Shown piece after piece: positions 18,536 through 26,327 of a stretch of 64,000 bases of DNA. The notes beneath the pieces are model-generated. The model worked only from the letters and a program-made list of their open reading frames with translations, made no database searches and was not told the origin of the DNA. The position numbers and the translations under genes are program-made. Positions within the stretch are counted from its first letter, which is position 1, and each line of letters begins with the position of its first letter. The stretch comes from Paenibacillus elgii NBRC 100335. GTDB taxonomy: Bacteria > Bacillota > Bacilli > Paenibacillales > NBRC-103111. The DNA lies in contig NZ_BIMB01000018.1 of NCBI RefSeq assembly GCF_004000865.1, positions 1 through 64,000 on the forward strand. The letters run 5' to 3'.

Positions 18536-18762
18536 ACAGGCCTCCGTCTAGTTGTTATGATTCAATATATACCCATAGCCAGCATTGCGTCACGGTACAC
18601 GCCTATTTTCGTGCGATAGAGGAACTCAGGTAAGCTACCAATCGTATTTGACAATAAAGAAACATTTTTCGACACGAATAAAGCCTATGGCTTCCGCTAT
18701 ATCGGATGAACCTTCGGACTAGTTGCAGATTTCCGCAGAGCCCTCAGATCATGACACGCAAA

Positions 18763-18785
18763 AAAAGCCGCATTCAGCGGCTTTT
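18763..18785 (-). terminator. Intrinsic terminator of the larE operon
   Basis: AAAAGCCGC (18763-18771) pairs with GCGGCTTTT (18777-18785), with A/T flanks on both sides, so it can act in either direction. The 227 bases between it and the YheC/D gene start contain no convincing gene. Confidence 0.8.
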
Positions 18786-18810
18786 AGGCTTACTTATCAT
18801 GCGACAGCGG

Positions 18811-19803
18811 CTATTCGAGCAGCTCCCGCAGCTCCGGCACGACATTCGGCGGATGCCCGCCAGTCAGTGCGGCGACGAGATTGCGCGCGGCTAGCATCGC
18901 CATATCGAGACGCGTCTTCGCTGTGGCCGACCCGATATGCGGCAGCGTGACCACGTTCGGCATATGCAGCAGCGGATTGTCCGGGCTCGGCGGCTCCGGA
19001 TCGAACACGTCAAGTCCGGCTCCCCGGATGAGTCCGGTTTGCAGGGCTTGAATCAGCGCCGGCTCGTCCACCGTCTTCCCGCGGGAAGCGTTGATGAAGA
19101 ACGCCGTCGGCTTCATCATTTCAAAGTGCTCCAGACGGATCATGCGTTCCGTCTCCGGCGTCAGCGGCGTCATCATCACGACGAAGTCCGACTCCCGCAG
19201 CAGCTCGTCCAAGCCGCAGTAACGGGCGCCGAAGCGTTCTTCCGTCTCCGGCTTCCGGCTGCGGTTATGATAAAGCAGGCTCATGCCGAAGCCGTCCACC
19301 GCGCGCTTGGCAATTGCTTCGCCGATCCGGCCCATCCCGATGATACCAAGCATCTGATGGTGTACGTCCATGCCGAAGAAATCTTCGTCGGTCAGCCCTT
19401 TGCCCCGCTGCCAGCGGCCCTGCTTCACGAACGCATCCAGCTCGGGGATACGTCTTGCCGCGGACAGCATAAGCGACAGCACCAGGTCCGCGACCGTCTC
19501 GTCCAGCACGTGCGGCGTGTTCGTTCCGATGACCCGGCGGGCTTTCATCGCTTCCAGATCGAAGTGATTGTACCCGACCGAAATGCTGCTGACCGCCCGC
19601 AGCTTGGGGGCATGGTCCAACAGCTCCCGGTTGATCGGGCCTCCGGTCGTCAGCAGCCCCTCCACATCGTGAAGTTCTGCGAGCAGCCCTTGTCTGGATG
19701 CGGCGCCTTGGCCGTCCCACATCCGGCACTCGCAGTGCTGCTCCAGATAAGCAAGCGCCTCCTCGGGAATCGCTTTGGAAATGTAAATTTTCGGTTTGCT
19801 CAT
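18811..19803 (-). CDS. D-2-hydroxyacid dehydrogenase (glyoxylate/hydroxypyruvate reductase type)
   Basis: A 330-residue NAD(P)-dependent D-isomer-specific 2-hydroxyacid dehydrogenase, cytoplasmic, probably reducing glyoxylate, hydroxypyruvate or 2-ketogluconate. The nucleotide-binding GMGRIG, catalytic Arg in NASRGKTVDE, Glu in DVFDPEPP and His in LPHIGS are all present. The HNRSRKP after the second strand resembles NADP-preferring GhrB-type enzymes. AGGAGAGGAG precedes the ATG. It is 21 bases downstream of larE and almost certainly in the same transcript, which hints at a shared D-hydroxyacid pathway. The exact substrate is not decided by sequence. Confidence 0.9.
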   Translation of the reverse strand: MSKPKIYISKAIPEEALAYLEQHCECRMWDGQGAASRQGLLAELHDVEGLLTTGGPINRELLDHAPKLRAVSSISVGYNHFDLEAMKARRVIGTNTPHVLDETVADLVLSLMLSAARRIPELDAFVKQGRWQRGKGLTDEDFFGMDVHHQMLGIIGMGRIGEAIAKRAVDGFGMSLLYHNRSRKPETEERFGARYCGLDELLRESDFVVMMTPLTPETERMIRLEHFEMMKPTAFFINASRGKTVDEPALIQALQTGLIRGAGLDVFDPEPPSPDNPLLHMPNVVTLPHIGSATAKTRLDMAMLAARNLVAALTGGHPPNVVPELRELLE

Positions 19804-19824
19804 CGAATCGGCTCCTCTCCGAAC

Positions 19825-20679
19825 TTATGCCTGCGCTGCCGCTTGAACCGACTGCTCCTGTGGCGAAAGCACTTCGTTCAAGCTGCCCGAACGGTACCCT
19901 TTCAAGTCCATCGTCACGTAGGCGTAGCCGATCTCCTTCAGCTTCGCGTGAACCGTTTCGGCGACGGCCAGCACGTCCGCCAGCTCCGATGCGGGCACCT
20001 CGATCCTCGCCAGCGTATCGTGCTGGCGCACGCGCACTTGGCGGAAGCCGAGCTGAATCAAGAAGTCTTCCGCCTGGTCGATCATAGACAGCTTCGCCGC
20101 CGTGATCGCTTCCCCATACGGAATACGCGAAGACAGACAGGCGAACGACGGCTTATCCCACGTGGCGAGCCCGAATTTGCGGGACAGATGACGGATTTCC
20201 GACTTCTTCAGGCCCGCTTCCAGCAGCGGTGCCCGAACGCCTCGTTCATGAGCGGCCTGCAGCCCGGGACGGTGTTCCCCGAGGTCGTCGGCGATGGCGC
20301 CGAACACGACATGCTCATACCCGCGCGCGTGGGCGATCGGAATCAAATGATCGAACAGCGAGTTTTTGCAAAAATAGCACCGGTTCGTCGGATTTTCCGC
20401 GTACCCTGGAATATCCAGCTCGCTGGTGTGAATGACCTCATGCGGCGCACCCAAGCTCCCGGCAAGCGCGATCGCCTCCAGCTTCTCCCGTTCGGGATAC
20501 GTCTCCGAATCGGCTGTAATGGCAAGCACCCGGTCCTTGCCCATAAATTCAAGCGCCGCCTTGAGCAGAAAAGCGCTGTCCACCCCGCCGGAGAACGCGA
20601 CGACGACTTTGTTCATCGACTGCAAAATGTCCCCGAGCTTGGCGTATTTTTGATCTATAACTTGCTCTATGGTTGCCAT
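19825..20679 (-). CDS. larE: ATP-dependent sacrificial sulfur transferase LarE
   Basis: A 284-residue PP-loop enzyme that, in the known pathway, activates carboxylated nicotinic-acid-derived precursor and donates sulfur to make the nickel-pincer cofactor of lactate racemase. Seen are the pyrophosphate loop SGGVDS (30-35), NRCYFCK (Cys101, Cys104) and FACLSSRIPYG, where Cys181 aligns with the sacrificial cysteine of the lactobacillus enzyme. Start ATG 20679 has GGGAGG 8 bases upstream; an upstream TTG in frame is less likely. larB, larC and larA are not in this window, which is unusual. Confidence 0.92.
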   Translation of the reverse strand: MATIEQVIDQKYAKLGDILQSMNKVVVAFSGGVDSAFLLKAALEFMGKDRVLAITADSETYPEREKLEAIALAGSLGAPHEVIHTSELDIPGYAENPTNRCYFCKNSLFDHLIPIAHARGYEHVVFGAIADDLGEHRPGLQAAHERGVRAPLLEAGLKKSEIRHLSRKFGLATWDKPSFACLSSRIPYGEAITAAKLSMIDQAEDFLIQLGFRQVRVRQHDTLARIEVPASELADVLAVAETVHAKLKEIGYAYVTMDLKGYRSGSLNEVLSPQEQSVQAAAQA

Positions 20680-20845
20680 AGGTCCAGCCTCCCTTTTGCG
20701 CAAGCCGCGGCGTCAGTTGATCTGGTTGCACACGTTTGCAATCTACGGCTATATACCGCTTCATACCCATTTATTATAGACCGTTTTTCCTTTCGGAAAA
20801 AGGTGTATTTTTTCGAAGGCCCGGCTTCTCCCCCACCTGAACGGC

Positions 20846-20876
20846 AAAAACAGCCTGTCCCGCTGCGGAACAGACT
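20846..20876 (-). terminator. Intrinsic terminator of the glutathione peroxidase gene
   Basis: On the minus strand CAGTCTGTTCCG pairs, with two wobble pairs, with CGGGACAGGCTG and is followed by TTTTTG (20850-20846 region). It sits 16 bases past the stop. Confidence 0.8.
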
Positions 20877-20891
20877 GCTCGCCTCGCCATT

Positions 20892-21374
20892 TTATTCGCT
20901 TAACAGCTTTTGAATGTCTCCCTCGATGGCCGCGGGTTCCGTGCGCGCAGAGTACTGCTTGACGACCTCTCCTTGACGGTTGACCAGAAACTTCACGAAG
21001 TTCCATTCGATATCCCCGGTCCGGTAAGGCTCGGGCACGTGCGAGACCAAATACTGATACAGCGGATGCGCGTGCTCTCCCTTAACATCGATTTTGGCAA
21101 AGAGCGGGAACGTCACGTTATAGCGCGTTTCGCAGAACTGTGCGATCTCGGCCTCCGTCCCGGGCTCCTGACCGGCAAATTGGTTGCACGGAAAGCCGAG
21201 CACGACCAGACCTTGGTCCTTATAGGTTTCATACAGCTTCTGAAGTCCTTCGTAATGCGGCGTCAAGCCGCAGGCGCTCGCCGTATTGACGATCAGCAGC
21301 ACGCTGCCCCGGTAGTCCGACAGCGGCTTGTCCGCGCCTTGAATCGTTGTCGCCGAAAAATCGTAAACCGACAT
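20892..21374 (-). CDS. Glutathione peroxidase-family thiol peroxidase
   Basis: A 160-residue cytoplasmic peroxidase (BsaA/Gpo type) that reduces hydroperoxides. The peroxidatic Cys35 is in NTASACGLT (cysteine, not selenocysteine), the catalytic Gln is in FPCNQF and the Trp/Asn pair in DIEWNFVKF. In bacilli these act with thioredoxin or bacillithiol rather than glutathione. GGAGCG precedes the ATG. It is monocistronic, divergent from the MoxR/VWA pair, with its own extended -10 promoter and terminator. Confidence 0.93.
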   Translation of the reverse strand: MSVYDFSATTIQGADKPLSDYRGSVLLIVNTASACGLTPHYEGLQKLYETYKDQGLVVLGFPCNQFAGQEPGTEAEIAQFCETRYNVTFPLFAKIDVKGEHAHPLYQYLVSHVPEPYRTGDIEWNFVKFLVNRQGEVVKQYSARTEPAAIEGDIQKLLSE

Positions 21375-21412
21375 GTCCCATCGCTCCTTTTTCCATAAAT
21401 GCCCTGAACTCT

Positions 21413-21485
21413 ATTGTAGCATGAAGCGGTTTGGAATGAAAAATCCGCACGATCATTAGAGAAAAGAGCCGCGGTCTGCTACAAT
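21413..21485. promoter_or_regulatory. Back-to-back extended -10 promoters (peroxidase gene / MoxR gene)
   Basis: The 9-mer TGCTACAAT occurs on the minus strand (21421-21413) facing the peroxidase gene and on the plus strand (21477-21485) facing the MoxR gene. Each is a TGnTACAAT extended -10. Together they form a perfect inverted repeat separated by 55 bp. No strong -35 is seen in either direction. Confidence 0.5.
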
Positions 21486-21589
21486 ATGAAAATGGATGTC
21501 ACAGGAAAACATAACGATCGAGGGAGGGAGCGTCTCCGTCCTATTCTCCTACCAGCCTGACGGCTGCAACGTTCGGACGGGATGCGACG

Positions 21590-22897
21590 ATGGATATGAA
21601 CGAGCTGGAATCGATACGCCATAAACTGGAGCAAGCGATCGGGCATTTGGAAGCCCGCTTTCTCGAACGTGAAGAACTGATCCGGGTGCTGCTGCTCGGT
21701 CTGATGGCCGGCGAGAACGCCCTGCTGATCGGTCCGCCCGGCACCGCTAAATCGCAGCTCGCTCGCGCCCTCTCCCAATTGTTCGGAAGCGGACGCTGGT
21801 TCGACTATTTGCTGACGCGCTTCACGACGCCGGACGAGATGTTCGGTCCGGTATCGCTGCAACGGCTCAAAGCCGATCAATACGTCCGGCAGACGGACGG
21901 TTATTTGCCTGCGGCGGACTTTGCTTTTCTCGACGAAATCTTCAAGGCGAACAGCGCCATCTTGAACGCGCTTCTGTCCATCCTGAACGAACGGGTGTTT
22001 TTTAACGGACAGGAGAAGCAAAGCGTGCCGCTGCTGTTTCTGATCGCCGCTTCCAACGAGCTGCCGGAGGAAAACGAACAGCTCGCCGCGCTGTACGATC
22101 GCTTCCTGATCCGCTACGAGGTCGGGTACTTGAAGCAAATGTCGAGCTACGAGAAAATGTTCCAGCTTCCGGACGAGCCGCTCCCTGCCCTGCTCTCGCT
22201 GCGGGATATCGAGACCGTACGGCGGGCAAGCACGGATGTCGTCATCCCCGAAACGCTGATTTATATGCTGTATCAACTCAAGACCGAGCTGGAAGCGAAG
22301 GAATTCGCCTTGTCCGACCGCCGCTGGCGCAAAATCGGACAGGTATGGAAAACGTCGGCCGCGCTGAACGGACGACACGAGGTCAACGTGTGGGATACCG
22401 TGTACACCCCGCATATGCTGTGGGATCTGCCGGAGGATTTCGGCACGCTGAAGGAGATATTTCAGAAGGTGTTTCAGGAGGGGCTCAAGCAGGAGACGGA
22501 AAAGGAGCTGCCTCTCCGCCGCTACGACCGGATCGCCAAGCATTGGCTCGAAGAAGAAGACGCGCTTCATGCGTTTCAGTTCAAAAAAGAAGTCGGCGGC
22601 CGGTTGAGCAAGGAGGAACAGGATAAGGCGAGAGCCAATCTGGAGGAGTGCCGGCTGGAGCTGGAGGACAAGGCGCGGGAGCTGCAAAGCAAGCTGGTCC
22701 AATGGCTGCAGCGAGAAAAGGACTTACCCGGTTACATCCGCAACCGCAATTTCCTGCTGCTGCAAACAGCTGAGTATGCGGTGAAATATACGCACCTGCG
22801 CATTCAGGGCGAACGCATTTTGCAATCGATGCAAGGGCTGTACCGGACGCTGTTCGACCGCGAAATTCCGGGCGTTCAATACGACTATACACTCTAG
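21590..22897 (+). CDS. MoxR-family AAA+ ATPase (RavA-like)
   Basis: A 435-residue AAA+ ATPase. Walker A GPPGTAKSQ, Walker B FAFLDEIFKAN, sensor 1 IAASNELP and the arginine finger region DRFLIRYEV are all present, with the MoxR-typical FTTPDEMFGPVSLQ. A charged coiled-coil region near residues 340-370 precedes the C-terminal part. MoxR ATPases act as chaperone-like partners of VWA proteins; the next gene encodes one, as in E. coli ravA-viaA. The start lacks a good ribosome site (GGGATG only), while a strong GAGGGAGGGAG at 21520-21530 sits 60 bases upstream without a usual start codon after it. Confidence 0.9.
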   Translation: MDMNELESIRHKLEQAIGHLEARFLEREELIRVLLLGLMAGENALLIGPPGTAKSQLARALSQLFGSGRWFDYLLTRFTTPDEMFGPVSLQRLKADQYVRQTDGYLPAADFAFLDEIFKANSAILNALLSILNERVFFNGQEKQSVPLLFLIAASNELPEENEQLAALYDRFLIRYEVGYLKQMSSYEKMFQLPDEPLPALLSLRDIETVRRASTDVVIPETLIYMLYQLKTELEAKEFALSDRRWRKIGQVWKTSAALNGRHEVNVWDTVYTPHMLWDLPEDFGTLKEIFQKVFQEGLKQETEKELPLRRYDRIAKHWLEEEDALHAFQFKKEVGGRLSKEEQDKARANLEECRLELEDKARELQSKLVQWLQREKDLPGYIRNRNFLLLQTAEYAVKYTHLRIQGERILQSMQGLYRTLFDREIPGVQYDYTL

Positions 22898-22971
22898 AAG
22901 CCCGATGAATGAACATGCCGCGGCGCAAGCGGAGCATTCACCGGACTTCCTCGGCAGCGAGGTGATTCGGC

Positions 22972-24681
22972 ATGATTATCCGGTCGGCAAAAATCGACCG
23001 CTACGTATTTGACGGGTACGTCCACTCCTCTCGCGCCGCGCAGGAGTGGATTCGCGAGGCCAAGGCGCAAACGCCATGGTTTTCGGTGGAGCTGTTTGCC
23101 GATTTTTTCATGTGCTTCTATTTGGCCCGCCCCGAACTGGACCGCAGCCAGGAGGCGACGCCGTTCCATCGCTGGCTCGTGGCGGAGCTGCAGAAGCAGT
23201 TCTTCTACCGCGCAATCCACCCGCGGACGACAGGCGAGGTCAATGCCTCGTTCAAAACGGCGCTGAAGGCGCTCATGTGGCTGACGCAAACGTTCGAGGA
23301 CGAAGTGAAGCGGCGCAAGCAGGAGGAGCAGCAGCTTCGGACGATCGGCCTAAGCGAGAGCCGTCAAGGACAAGGCGATGACCAACCGCAGGTGCAGGAG
23401 CGCTTGAACGAGAAGCAGATCGAGCAGCTGCGGCTCGTCGGTTACACGCTGCAGCGCGGCAAGCGCAACGTCGAGGAGAAGCAGGCGGCGCTGGACAGCC
23501 GGCCGCTCGTGGAAGCGGAGATCGGCGCGCTGAAGGAACGTATCCGTTCGCTGCAGGAAGAGATGCGGACCGACTTCGTCCGGCGCGACAAGCTCCGGCA
23601 GAAGCTCCAGAAAGCCGAAGCCGAGCTCGGCGAGCGCGAGAAGCGGATTGAGCGGCTGGAGCGCCGCGACCGGGAGACGCTGCGGGAGCTGGAAGCCCAG
23701 CTCGGCGGCTGGCTCAACCGGGCGCTGCAGGAATCGCTCGGCCGCGAAGAGAGCGAAAGCTTGAACCTGTTCGAGCTGCTGCAGGCGAGCCAGCGGATTG
23801 CCAACCGGCGCTGGGGCAGCGATCTCGGACGGCTGCACCGGCAGCAGTACGCGAATTACCTGCAATGGGTCGAAAAGCTCAAGCGTCACCCTGAGCTCGT
23901 CGCCTTCTTACAAGAAGTCGGGCGGAATGTGCAGCATTTGAAGGCACAGCGCCGGAAAATCCGGTCGCCGCGCATCCCGGAAAGCTACGACGACCTGCGT
24001 CAGTCCGGGGATATTACGCATATGCTGCCGAGCGAAGCGAGTCTGCTGGCCGACGAGGACTATGAAGCGTATTTTATGGTCAAATGGCTGGAGCGCAAGC
24101 TGCTCACCTATAACGTCACGGGCTGGACACAAGAGCCCCTGAAAGGGCCGGTCGTCTGCATGCTCGATACGTCCCATTCGATGCGCGGCAGCAAGCTGCG
24201 GCTCGCCCAACTGTTCGTCGCTACGTTCGCCGCCTTCAGCCTGCTGGAGAAGCGCGACTTTCGGCTGCTGCTGTTCGGCGCGCGCGGCGAGCTGGTCGAG
24301 CACCCGCTCTACTGGCGCAAGCCCGACTGGCCGGCGTTCTACGCCTTGTCCCAGCTCGCCTTCGGCGGCGGCACGCACTTCGACGCCCCGCTGCGGCGCG
24401 GCATCGAGCTCGTGTCCGCCGAGCCGCGCTACCATGACGCCGATTTCGTCATGGTGACCGACGGCGTCGGCGCAGTCTCCCCGCCCGTCCGCGAAGCGCT
24501 GGCCGAGCTCGGCCGCTCGAAGCAGGTGCGCCTGCATTCGCTGATCGTCGGCACGGCGCGCCAGCATCTCGCCCAACGCTACGAGATCTTGGGCGTGTCG
24601 CATCAAGTGCGCTTCGCCGCCACATGGGAAACGCAGCAAAGCGAAGAGCTGCTGCTGGACGTGCTTAGCACAAAGGGGTAG
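22972..24681 (+). CDS. VWA-domain protein (ViaA-like partner of the MoxR ATPase)
   Basis: A 569-residue protein with a long helical N-terminal half, a predicted coiled coil (about 165-245) and a C-terminal von Willebrand A domain. The metal-ion site is intact: DTSHS (399-403), the Thr in GGGTHFD and the Asp in VMVTDG. The gene follows the MoxR gene by 74 bases in the same direction with GAGGTG upstream of the ATG. MoxR-VWA pairs remodel or activate client complexes; the client here is unknown and no metalloenzyme gene is adjacent. No signal peptide or membrane helix, so it should be cytoplasmic. Confidence 0.9.
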   Translation: MIIRSAKIDRYVFDGYVHSSRAAQEWIREAKAQTPWFSVELFADFFMCFYLARPELDRSQEATPFHRWLVAELQKQFFYRAIHPRTTGEVNASFKTALKALMWLTQTFEDEVKRRKQEEQQLRTIGLSESRQGQGDDQPQVQERLNEKQIEQLRLVGYTLQRGKRNVEEKQAALDSRPLVEAEIGALKERIRSLQEEMRTDFVRRDKLRQKLQKAEAELGEREKRIERLERRDRETLRELEAQLGGWLNRALQESLGREESESLNLFELLQASQRIANRRWGSDLGRLHRQQYANYLQWVEKLKRHPELVAFLQEVGRNVQHLKAQRRKIRSPRIPESYDDLRQSGDITHMLPSEASLLADEDYEAYFMVKWLERKLLTYNVTGWTQEPLKGPVVCMLDTSHSMRGSKLRLAQLFVATFAAFSLLEKRDFRLLLFGARGELVEHPLYWRKPDWPAFYALSQLAFGGGTHFDAPLRRGIELVSAEPRYHDADFVMVTDGVGAVSPPVREALAELGRSKQVRLHSLIVGTARQHLAQRYEILGVSHQVRFAATWETQQSEELLLDVLSTKG

Positions 24682-24703
24682 GAGGAAATTCCCCCTACCC
24701 CTT
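24673..24703. terminator. Bidirectional hairpin between convergent genes
   Basis: AAGGGGTAGG (24673-24682) pairs with CCTACCCCTT (24694-24703). It overlaps the stop of the VWA gene and ends 6 bases before the stop of the convergent anti-sigma-like gene. T-runs are short, so efficiency is uncertain. Confidence 0.6.
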
Positions 24704-24708
24704 ATTGC

Positions 24709-25485
24709 TTAACGTGCCGCTTCGGTGGCTTGCTTGGCCTTGCTTTGATCGATGGCGATATCCCCCTTCCAGCTCCCTTTGGCTTTGCCGATGCGGTCGA
24801 TATCCACATTAAGCTTAATCGTTTGCGGTAATGAAGCGCCGCTCGTCACGAAGGCGATCACCCCTTCCGGCTTATCCTTGTCCGCAATGCCCGTCTCGAT
24901 TTCTTTGCCCGCAGCATCGGTCAGACGAAACGGAAGTTGTTCTTTCCGTTCCGTACCGATAAAGTTGAGCCGGTTGAAACCTTCCACGCCCGTTTCCTGG
25001 TAGGTCGGATTGTCCACCTGCTTGCCGTCTTTCTTCCCGTCGGAAATGATCTTCAGCCCGGTCGTATCAAATTCCCAAGGAACGAGCGTACCATCCTGCT
25101 TCTCGATCCGGTAATGAACCAGAACCTTGGTATCCTCGACATACACTTCTTTAAAATGTATCGTGATCCCTTGATCCGTTATTTTGCGGTCGATCGGCAC
25201 CGACAGCCCTTCGGACACCGCGCGTTTTACCCCGCTGCCGACCAATCCGTTAATGTCCGCCTGATCCTTGGCAAAATAAGAGCTGCTGAGCGAATAAGCG
25301 CCTGTCGGAATCAGTACGGCTGCCGCAATGCTGAGAGTGATGATCGTTTTTTTCATTTTCTTGTTCTCCTTTTTCTCATGAAATTGTACGAAGGATTGCC
25401 TTACCCGCCGATCGACGTCTTCCGGAACTTGCGTCTTGTCGAATTGCTCCGTCAGCGATTGTTTAATTTCGTCCGAGATTGACAT
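24709..25485 (-). CDS. DUF4179-type membrane protein, probable anti-sigma factor
   Basis: A 258-residue single-pass membrane protein: a cytoplasmic N-terminal region (residues 1-43, MSISDEIKQSLTEQFDKTQVPEDVDRR...), one membrane helix (about 46-64) and an extracytoplasmic domain of DUF4179 type. The frame overlaps the end of the sigma factor gene by 23 bases, so the two are translated together. Position and topology fit an anti-sigma factor that holds the sigma factor at the membrane; this is inference, because no zinc-binding anti-sigma motif is seen in the N-terminal region. Confidence 0.8.
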   Translation of the reverse strand: MSISDEIKQSLTEQFDKTQVPEDVDRRVRQSFVQFHEKKENKKMKKTIITLSIAAAVLIPTGAYSLSSSYFAKDQADINGLVGSGVKRAVSEGLSVPIDRKITDQGITIHFKEVYVEDTKVLVHYRIEKQDGTLVPWEFDTTGLKIISDGKKDGKQVDNPTYQETGVEGFNRLNFIGTERKEQLPFRLTDAAGKEIETGIADKDKPEGVIAFVTSGASLPQTIKLNVDIDRIGKAKGSWKGDIAIDQSKAKQATEAAR

Positions 25486-26053
25486 GTTCGGAACTAGCCT
25501 CCTCTTTTGCTTGAGTGTCCAACCATTGGCGCAACTGCTTCAAGGCCAGATGATTTCTGGATTTGACCGTGCCGAGCGGAATTTGCAGCAGCTCCGCTAC
25601 CTGCTCGTGCGAAAAATCATAGTAAAACCGGTATATAATCACGATGCGCAGCTTGAACGGCAATTGATTGATCAGGCGCTGCATTTCTTTTTGCGATTCG
25701 TTCTCCAGCACCGGTTCCTCCGGCCGTTCCACATGCGGTTCCACGCTCAAACGGTTTTTTTTCTCAAGCAAACGGAATCTTCTCCAAAGCTGCCGCCGCC
25801 AGCTATGGATTTGCCGAATGACGATCCCGTTTAACCAGAACAGAAAAGGACGCGTACGGTCGTAGCTTGGCAAGGCCCGCCACAGCTGATAATAAATCTC
25901 GCTCACAATGTCGTTGACATCAGCCGGATGAGCCACCAACGCAGCCACCGTCGCATACACTTTGTTCTTGGTCATGCCGTAAATCACTTCAAAAGCGTCC
26001 GGATCGCCGTCGATCAGCCGGTCAAGCCAGACGTTCAGTTGTTCGTTATCCAT
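25463..26053 (-). CDS. ECF-type RNA polymerase sigma factor
   Basis: A 196-residue sigma-70-family factor of the extracytoplasmic function type. Region 2 is seen in DPDAFEVIYGMTKNK to DVNDIVSEIYYQLWRALPSYD, and region 4 in NQLPFKLRIVIIYRFYYDFSHEQVAELLQIPLGTVKSR. Regions 1 and 3 are absent, as expected. GGGAGG precedes the ATG. It is followed by, and overlaps, the DUF4179 membrane protein, the standard sigma/anti-sigma arrangement. The signal and regulon are unknown; no convincing autoregulated ECF promoter was recognised upstream. Confidence 0.93.
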   Translation of the reverse strand: MDNEQLNVWLDRLIDGDPDAFEVIYGMTKNKVYATVAALVAHPADVNDIVSEIYYQLWRALPSYDRTRPFLFWLNGIVIRQIHSWRRQLWRRFRLLEKKNRLSVEPHVERPEEPVLENESQKEMQRLINQLPFKLRIVIIYRFYYDFSHEQVAELLQIPLGTVKSRNHLALKQLRQWLDTQAKEEASSEHVNLGRN

Positions 26054-26241
26054 TGGAGGCCTCCCGAAATTGTATACACGATGTATTGGCTCCGTCGCCT
26101 CATAAGGTTCACTGGAATTAATAAAAAATAGTTCGCGTTAAAATGTTCATTATACCGCAAATAGCCGGTATCGGAGGTCTGGGGGCACATTTGGCAACGA
26201 TTGGGTCATTAGCAGGGCTTTTTCGTCCAAGAACGCACATT

Positions 26242-26295
26242 CGCCTGCAAATCCACACACAGCTCTGGGAGCTACGTACGGATCGCAGGCGAAGA
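26242..26295. other. Structured intergenic element (nested inverted repeats)
   Basis: TTCGCCTGC (26242-26250) pairs with GCAGGCGAA (26287-26295); just inside, ATCC (26253-26256) faces GGAT (26282-26285), and an inner AGCTC-TGG-GAGCT hairpin sits at 26263-26275. The element lies in the 270-base gap between the sigma factor gene and the pepV stop codon. There is no T-run, so it is not a simple terminator. It could be an RNA element, a protein site or a small repeat. No protein-coding gene is convincing in this gap. Confidence 0.4.
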
Positions 26296-26327
26296 ACACA
26301 TTCCCATAATTTGGTTAGTCTACTAAT

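Noticed and set aside
18641-18680. TTGACA at 18647-18652 as a plus-strand promoter
   Set aside because: No -10 at the right spacing and no gene downstream on that strand.
18937-20913. A 658-codon plus-strand frame opposite larE and the dehydrogenase
   Set aside because: It runs antisense across two recognised genes and the gap between them, with no recognisable domain.
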